Shown here: positions 34,484 through 41,507 of the stretch, one piece after another
Position numbering within the stretch: position 1 is the stretch's first letter
How the letters are laid out: every line of letters begins with the position of its first letter
Assembly (NCBI GenBank): GCA_963801065.1
Contig: CAWDDG010000008.1
Location: 744,001 to 808,000 of the forward strand
Direction: 5' to 3'
Source of the DNA: CAWDDG01 sp963801065
Lineage (GTDB): Bacteria; Actinomycetota; Actinomycetes; Jiangellales; Jiangellaceae
Length of the DNA: 64,000 nucleotides
Position numbers and translations under genes: made by a program
Notes under the pieces: model-generated
What the model was told of the DNA's origin: nothing
What the model saw: only the letters and a program-made list of their open reading frames with translations
The model's database searches: none

Positions 34484-36328
34484 TCAGTCCTGCTGGCGGC
34501 CGCCGAGGTGCTGGGCAAGAAAGCGCTCCGCCGCGGCGTAAAAGCGCTCCCGGCTCTCGGGCTTGACAAGTCCGTGTCCCTCGTCCTCGAAGAGCAGGTA
34601 CTCGTGGTCGATCCCCTTCTCGGCAAGGGCCCCGACGATCTGTTCGGCCTCGGCCACCTTGACCCTGGGGTCGTTCTTGCCCTGTGCCACCAGGATCGGG
34701 ATCGTGATGTCGTCGACCTTGGAGAGCGGCGATCGCTCCCAGAGCAGGTCGCGCTCGGTCTCCGGGCTGCCCACCTTGGCGTACATGAACGCGATCTGCG
34801 GCTTCCAGTACTCCGGGACCGACGCGAGAAGGGTGAGCAGGTTGGACGGGCCCACCATGTCGACGGCGCAGCGGAATACGTCGGGCGTGAAGGCAGCGCC
34901 GGCCAGAGCGGCGTAGCCGCCATACGAGCCGCCGTAGATCCCCACCCGGGCACGGTCGATCCAGCCGAGCCCGACCAGGTGGTCGACTGCGTCGAGCAGA
35001 TCGGTGTGCATCGCCCGGCCCCACTGCTTGTCGCCGGCGTTGCCGAATGCCTTGCCGTAGCCAGTCGAGCCGCGGAAGTTGACCTGTACGCACGCGTATC
35101 CCCGGTTCACAAGCCATTGCGCCTCCGGGTCGTAACCCCAGACGTCGCGGGCCCACGGTCCGCCGTGGACATTGACGACCGCGGGCAGGCCGACCGGTTC
35201 GACACCGAGCGGAAGTGTCACGTACCCGTGCACCTCGAGCCCGTCACGGGCCGTGAACGCGAACGGCTCCATGACCGCCAGCTGGTAGGAGTCCAGCGCG
35301 GGCTTGTGGGCGAACAGGAACGTCAGCTCGCCGGTGTCCCGGTCGTACACGTGGTAGTGGACCGGTCCGTCTGAAGGCGTGTCGGTGACCAGCCACCGCC
35401 GGTCGCTGCGCTCGGCCCGCGAGATACCGACCTCGCCGCGCAGCCGCGCCCGCAGCGCGTCGACCTCCGCGCCGAGCGCCGAATCGAGATGCACCCACTC
35501 CTCGCGGTCTTCGAGGAAGACGACCGACTGAGGCTCCAGCGTCTCGGGGTCGGAGAGGACGCCGGCGACGTCGTACGAGGCGTTCTCGGCCAGCACGGTC
35601 TGCCTCCGGGTGGCGAGTTCGACGCGGAGCAGCCGAGCGGCGTTGACTCCCACGCTCGAGAGCAGGAACACCGACGAACCGTCACGACCGAATCCGACGA
35701 TGTCGGTGGTGGCGACGTCCTGCGGTGCAATCTCCAGCCACGGGGTGTCCTTTCCGGTCTGGTGGTCCCGGAGGTACACGACGGCTCCCGCATCCTCCGT
35801 CATGGCCACGCCACCACGTACCCTGAGGTCGGAGTCGACCAGCCAGCCTGCATAGCCGGGGTTGACCTCGACCTTGTCGAACGTTCCGGTGTCGAGGTCG
35901 AAGCGGTAGACGTCGTGCAGTGCCGGGTCGTCGGCGTTCAGGCCGACCAGCATGGTGGTCCGGTTCCAGCGGTTATGGCCCAGGATCAGGGCGTGGACGC
36001 CCTCGCCGGGTGTGACCAGGCGAGACTCCCCGGACCCGAGGTCGAGCGCGTAGAGACGCCAGTCCTCGTCGCCGTCGGTGTCTTGCAGGTACACCAGCGT
36101 GCGGTCGTCGTGGCAGAACACGAAGGTGCGGACGCCGCGGCCCCGGTCATGGGTGACCGGCTTCGCCGCCGACGGGTTGTCGGCCGGACCGATCCAGACG
36201 TTGAGCACGCCCTCCTCGGGCGCGATGAAGCCGAGCAAGGTCCCGTCCGGGGACAGCGCGGGTGCGACGCGTTCCGGGTTGCCGAAGAGCACGTCGCGAG
36301 GGATCAGGGGCACGGCGTCGTAGGTCAC
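34484..36328 (-). CDS. S9-family prolyl oligopeptidase-like serine peptidase
   Basis: 614 residues from GTG (VTYDAVPLIPRDVLFGNPERVAPALSPDGTLLGFI). An N-terminal seven-bladed beta-propeller (about residues 10-340) precedes an alpha/beta-hydrolase domain. The nucleophile Ser is in GIYGGSYGGYAAL, Asp in VAQGKNDPRVKVAE and His in FEDEGHGLVKP. VNVHGGPWARD supplies the oxyanion region. No signal peptide, so cytoplasmic cleavage of peptides after Pro or Ala-like residues is likely. The frame is open far upstream, but that part is antisense to the lipoprotein and helicase genes. Confidence 0.94.
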   Translation of the reverse strand: MTYDAVPLIPRDVLFGNPERVAPALSPDGTLLGFIAPEEGVLNVWIGPADNPSAAKPVTHDRGRGVRTFVFCHDDRTLVYLQDTDGDEDWRLYALDLGSGESRLVTPGEGVHALILGHNRWNRTTMLVGLNADDPALHDVYRFDLDTGTFDKVEVNPGYAGWLVDSDLRVRGGVAMTEDAGAVVYLRDHQTGKDTPWLEIAPQDVATTDIVGFGRDGSSVFLLSSVGVNAARLLRVELATRRQTVLAENASYDVAGVLSDPETLEPQSVVFLEDREEWVHLDSALGAEVDALRARLRGEVGISRAERSDRRWLVTDTPSDGPVHYHVYDRDTGELTFLFAHKPALDSYQLAVMEPFAFTARDGLEVHGYVTLPLGVEPVGLPAVVNVHGGPWARDVWGYDPEAQWLVNRGYACVQVNFRGSTGYGKAFGNAGDKQWGRAMHTDLLDAVDHLVGLGWIDRARVGIYGGSYGGYAALAGAAFTPDVFRCAVDMVGPSNLLTLLASVPEYWKPQIAFMYAKVGSPETERDLLWERSPLSKVDDITIPILVAQGKNDPRVKVAEAEQIVGALAEKGIDHEYLLFEDEGHGLVKPESRERFYAAAERFLAQHLGGRQQD

Positions 36329-36394
36329 AGGTCCGATCTCATCACGCCGTCGCCCGCCCGCGACGGCCGGTGCCGTCGTCTGGACGTAGCCTCG

Positions 36395-36949
36395 ATGCCC
36401 GTGCTTCGCAGTTCCGCCGCCGTCGCCCCGCTCGCGGTGGCCGGGCTGCTCGCCCTGACCGCGTGCTCCGACGACGACGCCGGCAACGGCGCTGCGCCGG
36501 ACTCGTCGCCGACGTCCTCGTCGCCAGCGACGACGACCGCGCCACCGCTCGGCCCTGAGCTTCCCGACGATGACAACGTGCGACGCGCGCTGGCCGACTA
36601 CTACGCCGCCGTCAATCGTGCGGTGGCGAACCGCTCCGTGGCAGAGCTGGACGCGGTCTCGACACCGGACTGTCCGTGCCGTGATCGGTACGAGCAGGTG
36701 ATCGACCGGATGAACGAGCAGGACGTGCGCGCGTCGGGCTATCTCTTCACGGGTGTGGCGACCGGTGACGTCGCGCTGAACGGCGAGAGCGCCACCCTCG
36801 CGGCCATCGACACGACGGAGGACTACGAGATCGTCGATGCTGCTGGAACGGTCGTCGACCAGGTCGGGCCCGACCGGGTCGTCGTTGTGTACACGTTCAC
36901 GCTGGTCGACGGCGATTGGCTGGTCTCCGCCGCGGACGCGCATTCCTAG
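36395..36949 (+). CDS. Secreted lipoprotein with NTF2-like domain, unknown function
   Basis: 184 residues. Signal peptide RSSAAVAPLAVAGLLALTACSDDD with lipobox LTAC. A Ser/Thr/Pro linker (PDSSPTSSSPATTTAPP) then leads to about 120 residues resembling small NTF2-like/DUF6318-type lipoprotein domains (RRALADYYAAVNRAVANRSVAELDAVSTPDCPCRDRYEQVI; VVVVYTFTLVDGDWLVSAADAH). A CPC motif is present. The start codon follows 66 bp after the divergent peptidase start. Family naming is tentative. Confidence 0.8.
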   Translation: MPVLRSSAAVAPLAVAGLLALTACSDDDAGNGAAPDSSPTSSSPATTTAPPLGPELPDDDNVRRALADYYAAVNRAVANRSVAELDAVSTPDCPCRDRYEQVIDRMNEQDVRASGYLFTGVATGDVALNGESATLAAIDTTEDYEIVDAAGTVVDQVGPDRVVVVYTFTLVDGDWLVSAADAHS

Positions 36950-37036
36950 CATCAGGGGCGAACGAGGGCTCGGGACTCTACGACGGCCTGTGGGCAGGCC
37001 GTGCCGGAAGGGTGCTGCGCTCGATAGCCTCGGCCG

Positions 37037-39082
37037 GTGAACGACCGGTCCAGTTCGGCCGACGCGACGCGGGTGCGCGAGCTGCTCGCGTGCGCTGTCG
37101 ACGCCCTCGGGGGCGACGAGCGGGCCGGTCAGGTCGAGATGGCGGAAGCAGTGGCTTCCGCGTTGGACTCCGGCGAGCACCTGCTGGTCCAGGCGGGGAC
37201 GGGCACCGGCAAGTCGCTGGCATACCTGGTGCCGGCGCTGCTGCACGCCGACCAGACCGACACGCCGGTCGTCGTCGCGACCGCGACGCTTGCGCTCCAG
37301 GCGCAACTTGTCGACCGGGACCTGCCGCACCTGGCTCGGGCGGTCGAGCCGGCCCTGGGCCGGCCGCTGCGCTGGGCGACGCTGAAGGGCAGAGCGAACT
37401 ACGCCTGTCTGCACCGGGTGCGCGAAGGTGTCCCGGACGACCAGGGCGAGCTGGTCCCCGTCGTCGACGGATCGCTCGGTGCGCTGGGCGCCGACGTCGT
37501 CCGCGCTCGAGTCTGGGCGGAGGAGCAGGCCACGAGCGCCGGCCCGGGCGACCGGGACCGGCTCGAACCGGGTGTGAGCGACCGCGCCTGGGCGCAGATC
37601 TCGGTGACCGCGCGGGAGTGCCTCGGCGCTGCGAAGTGTCCGTACGGCGGTGAGTGCTTCGCCGAGCGCGCTCGGGCCAGGGCAGACGATGTCGACATCC
37701 TGGTGACCAACCACGCACTTCTCGCGATCGACGCGCTCGAGGGCATCCCTGTGCTGCCGGAGCACGACGTCGTCATCGTCGACGAGGGGCATGAGCTGGC
37801 CGCGCGAGTCACCGGGATCGCGACCGCCGACCTGTGGCCTGGCGTCGTCGACCGGGCCGCGAAGCGCGTGCGGTCGTTCGTCGACGATGGCGACCCCGAC
37901 GAGCTGCGCGAGGCGGGGGAGGAGTTGCGGCGCGCGCTCGCGGACGCCGAGCCAGGCCGGCAGGACGTGCTTCCGGACGCTCTTGCGGCCGCCGTCGTCG
38001 CGGTGCGCGACGCGGGCCGAGCGGTGCAGTCCGCGATGGCGGGCGCGCGTGGCGAACGCGAGGTCGACGTGGAGGCTGGGCGCCGCGCGGCCAAGGCGTT
38101 GGTCGACGACGTGTTTGCGACCGCAGAGCGCATCGCAGAGCACGCCGAGCACGACGTCGTCTGGGTGGAGGAGCGCGAACGCGGCACGCGACTACTGCGG
38201 ATCGCGCCGCTGTCGGTGGCCGGGCTGTTGCGCGACCGGTTGTTCAGCTCCGCGACGGTGGTCGCGACCTCCGCGACCATGGAGCTGGGCGGCTCGTTCG
38301 ACCCGATCGCCCGTTCGTACGGGCTGGTGGGTGACGAACCGCCTACGTGGCGCGGTATCGATGTGGGGTCTCCGTTCGACTACGGCCGACAGGCCATCCT
38401 CTATGTGGCGCGGGAGCTCCCACCACCGGGGAGGGACGGTCTGCGCCCGGAGGCCGTCGACGTGCTGGCCGAGCTCGTGGCTGCGGCGGGTGGACGGACC
38501 CTGGGGCTGTTCTCCTCGAGGCGCGCTGCCGTCGACGCAGCGGAGGCGCTGCGATCACGGTTGCCGGAACTGACGGTGCTCTGCCAGGGCGAGGACGTCG
38601 TCCCGACCCTGGTACGCCGGTTCATCGAGGACGAGCAGGCGAGCCTGTTCGGGACGCTCTCACTGTGGCAGGGCGTGGACGTGCCGGGAGCGGCGTGCCA
38701 CCTGGTCGTCGTCGACCGGCTGCCGTTCCCGCGGCCCGACGACCCGCTGTTCTCGGCCCGCCAGCGTGCGGTCGAGCGGGCCGGCGGCAACGGCTTCATG
38801 GCGGTCGCGGCCACCCACGCGGCGCTCCTGCTGGCGCAGGGCGCCGGCCGGCTGATCCGGCGCTCGACAGACCGAGGCGTGGTGGCTGTGCTGGACCCGC
38901 GACTGGTGAGCGCCCGCTACGCGGGATTCCTGCGCGCCTCGCTCCCGCCGATGTGGTTCACCACCGAGCGTGAGGTCGTGGCCGGCGCCCTGCGGCGGTT
39001 GGCCTCCGGGCCGGTGGCCGGTGGGGCGCTGCCCGCCGCCGAACCCGCTGCGCCGGCTGTCAGTGGTTCCGCAGCGCCTTGA
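37037..39082 (+). CDS. DinG/XPD-like ATP-dependent DNA helicase
   Basis: 681 residues. Walker A QAGTGTGKSLAYL (about residues 53-65), VVATATLALQAQL (Ia), DEGH box in VVIVDEGHELAARV, motif VI QGAGRLIRRSTDRGVVAVLDPRL. Four cysteines between motifs Ia and II (NYACLHRV; ARECLGAAKCPYGGEC) fit an XPD-type 4Fe-4S cluster. It is a 5'-3' helicase of the DinG type, often damage-linked, though no clear SOS box precedes it. GTG start. Confidence 0.92.
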   Translation: MNDRSSSADATRVRELLACAVDALGGDERAGQVEMAEAVASALDSGEHLLVQAGTGTGKSLAYLVPALLHADQTDTPVVVATATLALQAQLVDRDLPHLARAVEPALGRPLRWATLKGRANYACLHRVREGVPDDQGELVPVVDGSLGALGADVVRARVWAEEQATSAGPGDRDRLEPGVSDRAWAQISVTARECLGAAKCPYGGECFAERARARADDVDILVTNHALLAIDALEGIPVLPEHDVVIVDEGHELAARVTGIATADLWPGVVDRAAKRVRSFVDDGDPDELREAGEELRRALADAEPGRQDVLPDALAAAVVAVRDAGRAVQSAMAGARGEREVDVEAGRRAAKALVDDVFATAERIAEHAEHDVVWVEERERGTRLLRIAPLSVAGLLRDRLFSSATVVATSATMELGGSFDPIARSYGLVGDEPPTWRGIDVGSPFDYGRQAILYVARELPPPGRDGLRPEAVDVLAELVAAAGGRTLGLFSSRRAAVDAAEALRSRLPELTVLCQGEDVVPTLVRRFIEDEQASLFGTLSLWQGVDVPGAACHLVVVDRLPFPRPDDPLFSARQRAVERAGGNGFMAVAATHAALLLAQGAGRLIRRSTDRGVVAVLDPRLVSARYAGFLRASLPPMWFTTEREVVAGALRRLASGPVAGGALPAAEPAAPAVSGSAAP

Positions 39083-39140
39083 CGAGCTGGCCCTTGTTCA
39101 TCGACGACCTGCCCTCGATCCCGATTCGTGCGCCCGGAAT
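39060..39140 (-). pseudogene. Remnant of a Rho_N-like C-terminal domain
   Basis: Reading on the minus strand, the last 27 codons before TGA give ARIGIEGRSSMNKGQLVKAL and RNH. This is the typical end of small Rho_N/SAP-like C-terminal domains (RA-x-ELGIEGRS-x-M-x-K-x-QLVxALR). A TGA lies a few codons upstream and no complete gene precedes it. It overlaps the last codons of the helicase gene on the other strand and sits just 3' of lexA. Confidence 0.4.
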
Positions 39141-39158
39141 CGTCCCCGATCAGCCGGT

Positions 39159-39938
39159 CTAGATCCTGCGCAGCACCGCGACGACGCGCCCCAGGACGGT
39201 TGCCTCGTCACCCGGGATCGGCTCGTAGGCCGGATTGTGCGGCAGCAGCCACACATGGCCGTCGCGCCGCTTGTAGGTCTTCACCGTCGCCTCACCGTCG
39301 ATCATCGCGGCCACGATCTCGCCGTTCTCGGCGACCGGCTGCTGGCGCACCACGACCCAGTCGCCATCGCAGATCGCGGCGTCGACCATCGAGTCGCCGG
39401 CCACCCGAAGCATGAACAGGGTGCCTTCGCCGACCAGCTGGCGGGGGAGCGGGAAAACCTCCTCGACGGCCTGCTCGGCCAGGACCGGGCCGCCCGCCGC
39501 AATGCGCCCGACAAGCGGCACGTACGACGGCGCCGGGCGCTGGTCGCCGCTGCCGGTGTCGTCGTAGCCGGCCTCTGCCGCACCGGGTGCCGTGCTGGGC
39601 GGATCGGCCGGCGAGAGGACCTCGAGTGCGCGGGGTCGGTGCGGATCCCTGCGGATGTAGCCCTTCGTCTCGAGGACGTGGAGCTGATGAGACACGCTCG
39701 ACGGGCTGGCGAGCCCCGCCGCCTGGCCGATCTCGCGCATGCTCGGCGGGTAGCCGCGGCGCTCGACCGCGTCGCGGATCACCTCGAGCACCCGCCGCTG
39801 GCGGGGCGTCAGACCCACGGCGTCCTCGGCGTCGGGGAAGGGATGGACCGTGCCACCCGGGCCCGGTCCTGTTCCGCGCTGCGTGTCCACGCCCGCCTCC
39901 TCTGGTGTCGGCGCCGGCCGTCCGGCGAGTTGTGTCAT
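39159..39938 (-). CDS. lexA: LexA repressor
   Basis: 259 residues from ATG at 39938 (MTQLAGRPAP); an ATG at 39956 adds six. The winged helix is LTPRQRRVLEVIRDAVERRGYPPSMREIGQAAGLASPSSVSHQLHVLETKGYI. The self-cleavage site Ala-Gly is in VGRIAAGGPVLAEQ, catalytic Ser in RVAGDSMVDAAI and Lys in ATVKTYKR. LexA represses SOS genes until RecA filaments trigger its autocleavage. It is divergent from a LysM gene, with a perfect SOS box between them that implies autoregulation. Confidence 0.96.
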   Translation of the reverse strand: MTQLAGRPAPTPEEAGVDTQRGTGPGPGGTVHPFPDAEDAVGLTPRQRRVLEVIRDAVERRGYPPSMREIGQAAGLASPSSVSHQLHVLETKGYIRRDPHRPRALEVLSPADPPSTAPGAAEAGYDDTGSGDQRPAPSYVPLVGRIAAGGPVLAEQAVEEVFPLPRQLVGEGTLFMLRVAGDSMVDAAICDGDWVVVRQQPVAENGEIVAAMIDGEATVKTYKRRDGHVWLLPHNPAYEPIPGDEATVLGRVVAVLRRI

Positions 39939-40036
39939 GCCTGACGGTAGCCGCACGCGCCGACACGATCAAACACCTGTTCGAACGTGTCTCGACTTTG
40001 TCAGACCCCCGGTGTAGAACTCGTACATGCGTTCGA

Positions 40037-40052
40037 TCGAACGACTGTTCGA
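40037..40052. promoter_or_regulatory. Perfect SOS (LexA) box between lexA and the LysM gene
   Basis: TCGAACGACTGTTCGA is a perfect match to TCGAAC-N4-GTTCGA. It lies 99 bp upstream of the lexA start and 40 bp before the LysM gene start, so LexA may repress both. Confidence 0.92.
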
Positions 40053-40091
40053 CGTGAGGCACGACATGGACCAGTAGGTACGGAGGCGGAC

Positions 40092-40604
40092 ATGACGATC
40101 ACGCTCCTTCCCCCGGCAGGCCCGACGGCCAGGCTCGTCCCTGCTCCGTCGCCGCGGCCATTGCGCGTGGTGCGCCCGGTCGAGGAGGCACCGCCGGGTG
40201 CGGTCCCGCCGGTCCGGCCGCCGCATCGGCACGCCGGCGCGCAGCCGCACCGCCGGTCGGCCCTGCGGCCGCGGGCCGTGGTCTGCGAGCAGTCCTACGC
40301 CACCGACCTGCACGGATCGCGGCTCACCCGACGTGGGCGGCTGGTCGTGACGGCGGTCTGGTTGCTGCTCGCCGCGGTGGCGGCGGTCGGGATCCTCCGG
40401 TCAGGTTTGGCGGCGGATCCAGCCCCGGAGGGCACGACCACCGTCGTCGTCCAGCCTGGCGACACGATGTGGGCGCTGGCCAGGTCCCTCGACGCGGAGG
40501 CCGATCCGCGGGCTGTCGTCGACACCATCGTCGAGCTCAACGGGCTGCGCTCGGGAGCCGACATCCACCCCGGCGACGTCCTGCTGGTGCCCGCATCGCG
40601 GTAG
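40092..40604 (+). CDS. Membrane-anchored LysM-domain protein
   Basis: 170 residues from ATG (MTITLLPPAGPTARLVPAP), with GGAGGCGGAC upstream. A Pro/Arg-rich cytoplasmic region of about 80 residues precedes one membrane helix (RLVVTAVWLLLAAVAAVGIL). A single LysM then reads VVVQPGDTMWALARSLDA, later IVELNGLRSGADIHPGDVLLVP. LysM binds peptidoglycan glycan strands. A LysM gene divergent from lexA is a conserved actinobacterial pair; in some species the product is an SOS-induced division inhibitor, which the shared SOS box would support here. Confidence 0.9.
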   Translation: MTITLLPPAGPTARLVPAPSPRPLRVVRPVEEAPPGAVPPVRPPHRHAGAQPHRRSALRPRAVVCEQSYATDLHGSRLTRRGRLVVTAVWLLLAAVAAVGILRSGLAADPAPEGTTTVVVQPGDTMWALARSLDAEADPRAVVDTIVELNGLRSGADIHPGDVLLVPASR

Positions 40605-40746
40605 CTTCGGCCCGTGGTCGCGGCGCCGGGGCGTGCGACACGCCGGTGGAGAATCCATGCCGGTGCGATGACCTGCGGCGATGACATTGTCGCGGTGGGC
40701 ACGGCGATTCGAGTTGCAAAGAGGTCGCCGGAACCCTAGCGTTCCC

Positions 40747-40791
40747 CTACATCTAGTAGTTACACTTGTGTAAGTCGTCCACAAGTTGTGG
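40747..40791. promoter_or_regulatory. Palindrome cluster upstream of nrdR (candidate NrdR boxes)
   Basis: Three palindromic elements occupy 45 bp: CTAC-N5-GTAG (40747-40759), TTACAC-TT-GTGTAA (40760-40773) and CCACAA-G-TTGTGG (40779-40791). The ACAC/GTGT core of the second fits NrdR-box style; the centres of the first and third are about 32 bp apart, three helical turns. A direct repeat CACAGGTTCTCC follows at 40801 and 40823. Confidence 0.5.
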
Positions 40792-40914
40792 TCCTGGGCT
40801 CACAGGTTCTCCCCAGGGGATCCACAGGTTCTCCACGGATCCTCGCCACCGAGCCGAGCAGCGGGACGCACCGGCGGGCGGCCGCGCGAGCCGACATGTC
40901 GAAAGGGAATCGCC

Positions 40915-41403
40915 GTGCACTGTCCGTTCTGCCGTAACCCGGACAGCCGGGTAGTCGACAGCCGCACGGCCGACGACGGCACCGCGATCCGCCGGCGTCG
41001 GCAGTGCCCGGAGTGCGAGCGGCGTTTCACCACCGTCGAGCAGGTCACGCTGGCCGTCGTCAAGCGGTGCGGCGTCACCGAGCCGTTCAGCCGCGAGAAG
41101 GTCATCGCGGGCGTCCGCAAGGCCTGCCAGGGCCGCGGCGTGGGCGAGGACGCTCTGGCCCGGCTCGCCCAGCAGGTCGAGGAGCGCATCCGCGCATCGG
41201 GCTCGGCTGAGGTGCCGAGCAACGAGGTCGGCCTCGCGATCCTGGGCCCGCTCCGCGAGCTCGACGAGGTCGCCTACCTGCGCTTCGCCAGCGTGTACCG
41301 GGGGTTCGACAGCCTGGCCGACTTCGAGGCCGAGATCACCATGCTGCGGGCCGAGCGGGGCGAGACGGTCCCGGAGCCGCAGCCCAGAGTCCACGGCCGC
41401 TGA
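40915..41403 (+). CDS. nrdR: Transcriptional repressor NrdR
   Basis: 162 residues from GTG. A zinc ribbon at the N-terminus (MHCPFCRNPDSRVVDSR; RRRRQCPECERRFTTVEQ) provides CxxC pairs. The ATP-cone domain is VVKRCGVTEPFSREKVIAGVRKACQGRG and onward to YLRFASVYRGFDSLADFE. NrdR senses ATP/dATP and represses ribonucleotide reductase genes. It lies 104 bp upstream of nrdJ on the same strand and probably shares its promoter; palindromes upstream suggest autoregulation. The start fits the invariant MxCPxC N-terminus. Confidence 0.97.
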   Translation: MHCPFCRNPDSRVVDSRTADDGTAIRRRRQCPECERRFTTVEQVTLAVVKRCGVTEPFSREKVIAGVRKACQGRGVGEDALARLAQQVEERIRASGSAEVPSNEVGLAILGPLRELDEVAYLRFASVYRGFDSLADFEAEITMLRAERGETVPEPQPRVHGR

Positions 41404-41507
41404 CCGCGGCCGCCGCACCAACCGCACTACCGCACCACGAATGTGATCACGTACGCAATGCGACCCGGGTCAGGGCCCGGGCGGGGGACATCGACAAGGG
41501 AGCAGGC

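Noticed and set aside
36329..38152. Upstream open extension of the S9 peptidase frame (about 600 codons)
   Set aside because: Antisense to the lipoprotein and helicase genes, low-complexity, and beyond a GTG start that matches family length.
40741..40850. Replication origin (DnaA-box-like words near nrdR)
   Set aside because: Only a few imperfect boxes, no AT-rich unwinding region and no dnaA/dnaN neighbours.
41404..41507. Cobalamin riboswitch before nrdJ
   Set aside because: Only 104 bp separate nrdR and nrdJ and no B12-box-like sequence is present.
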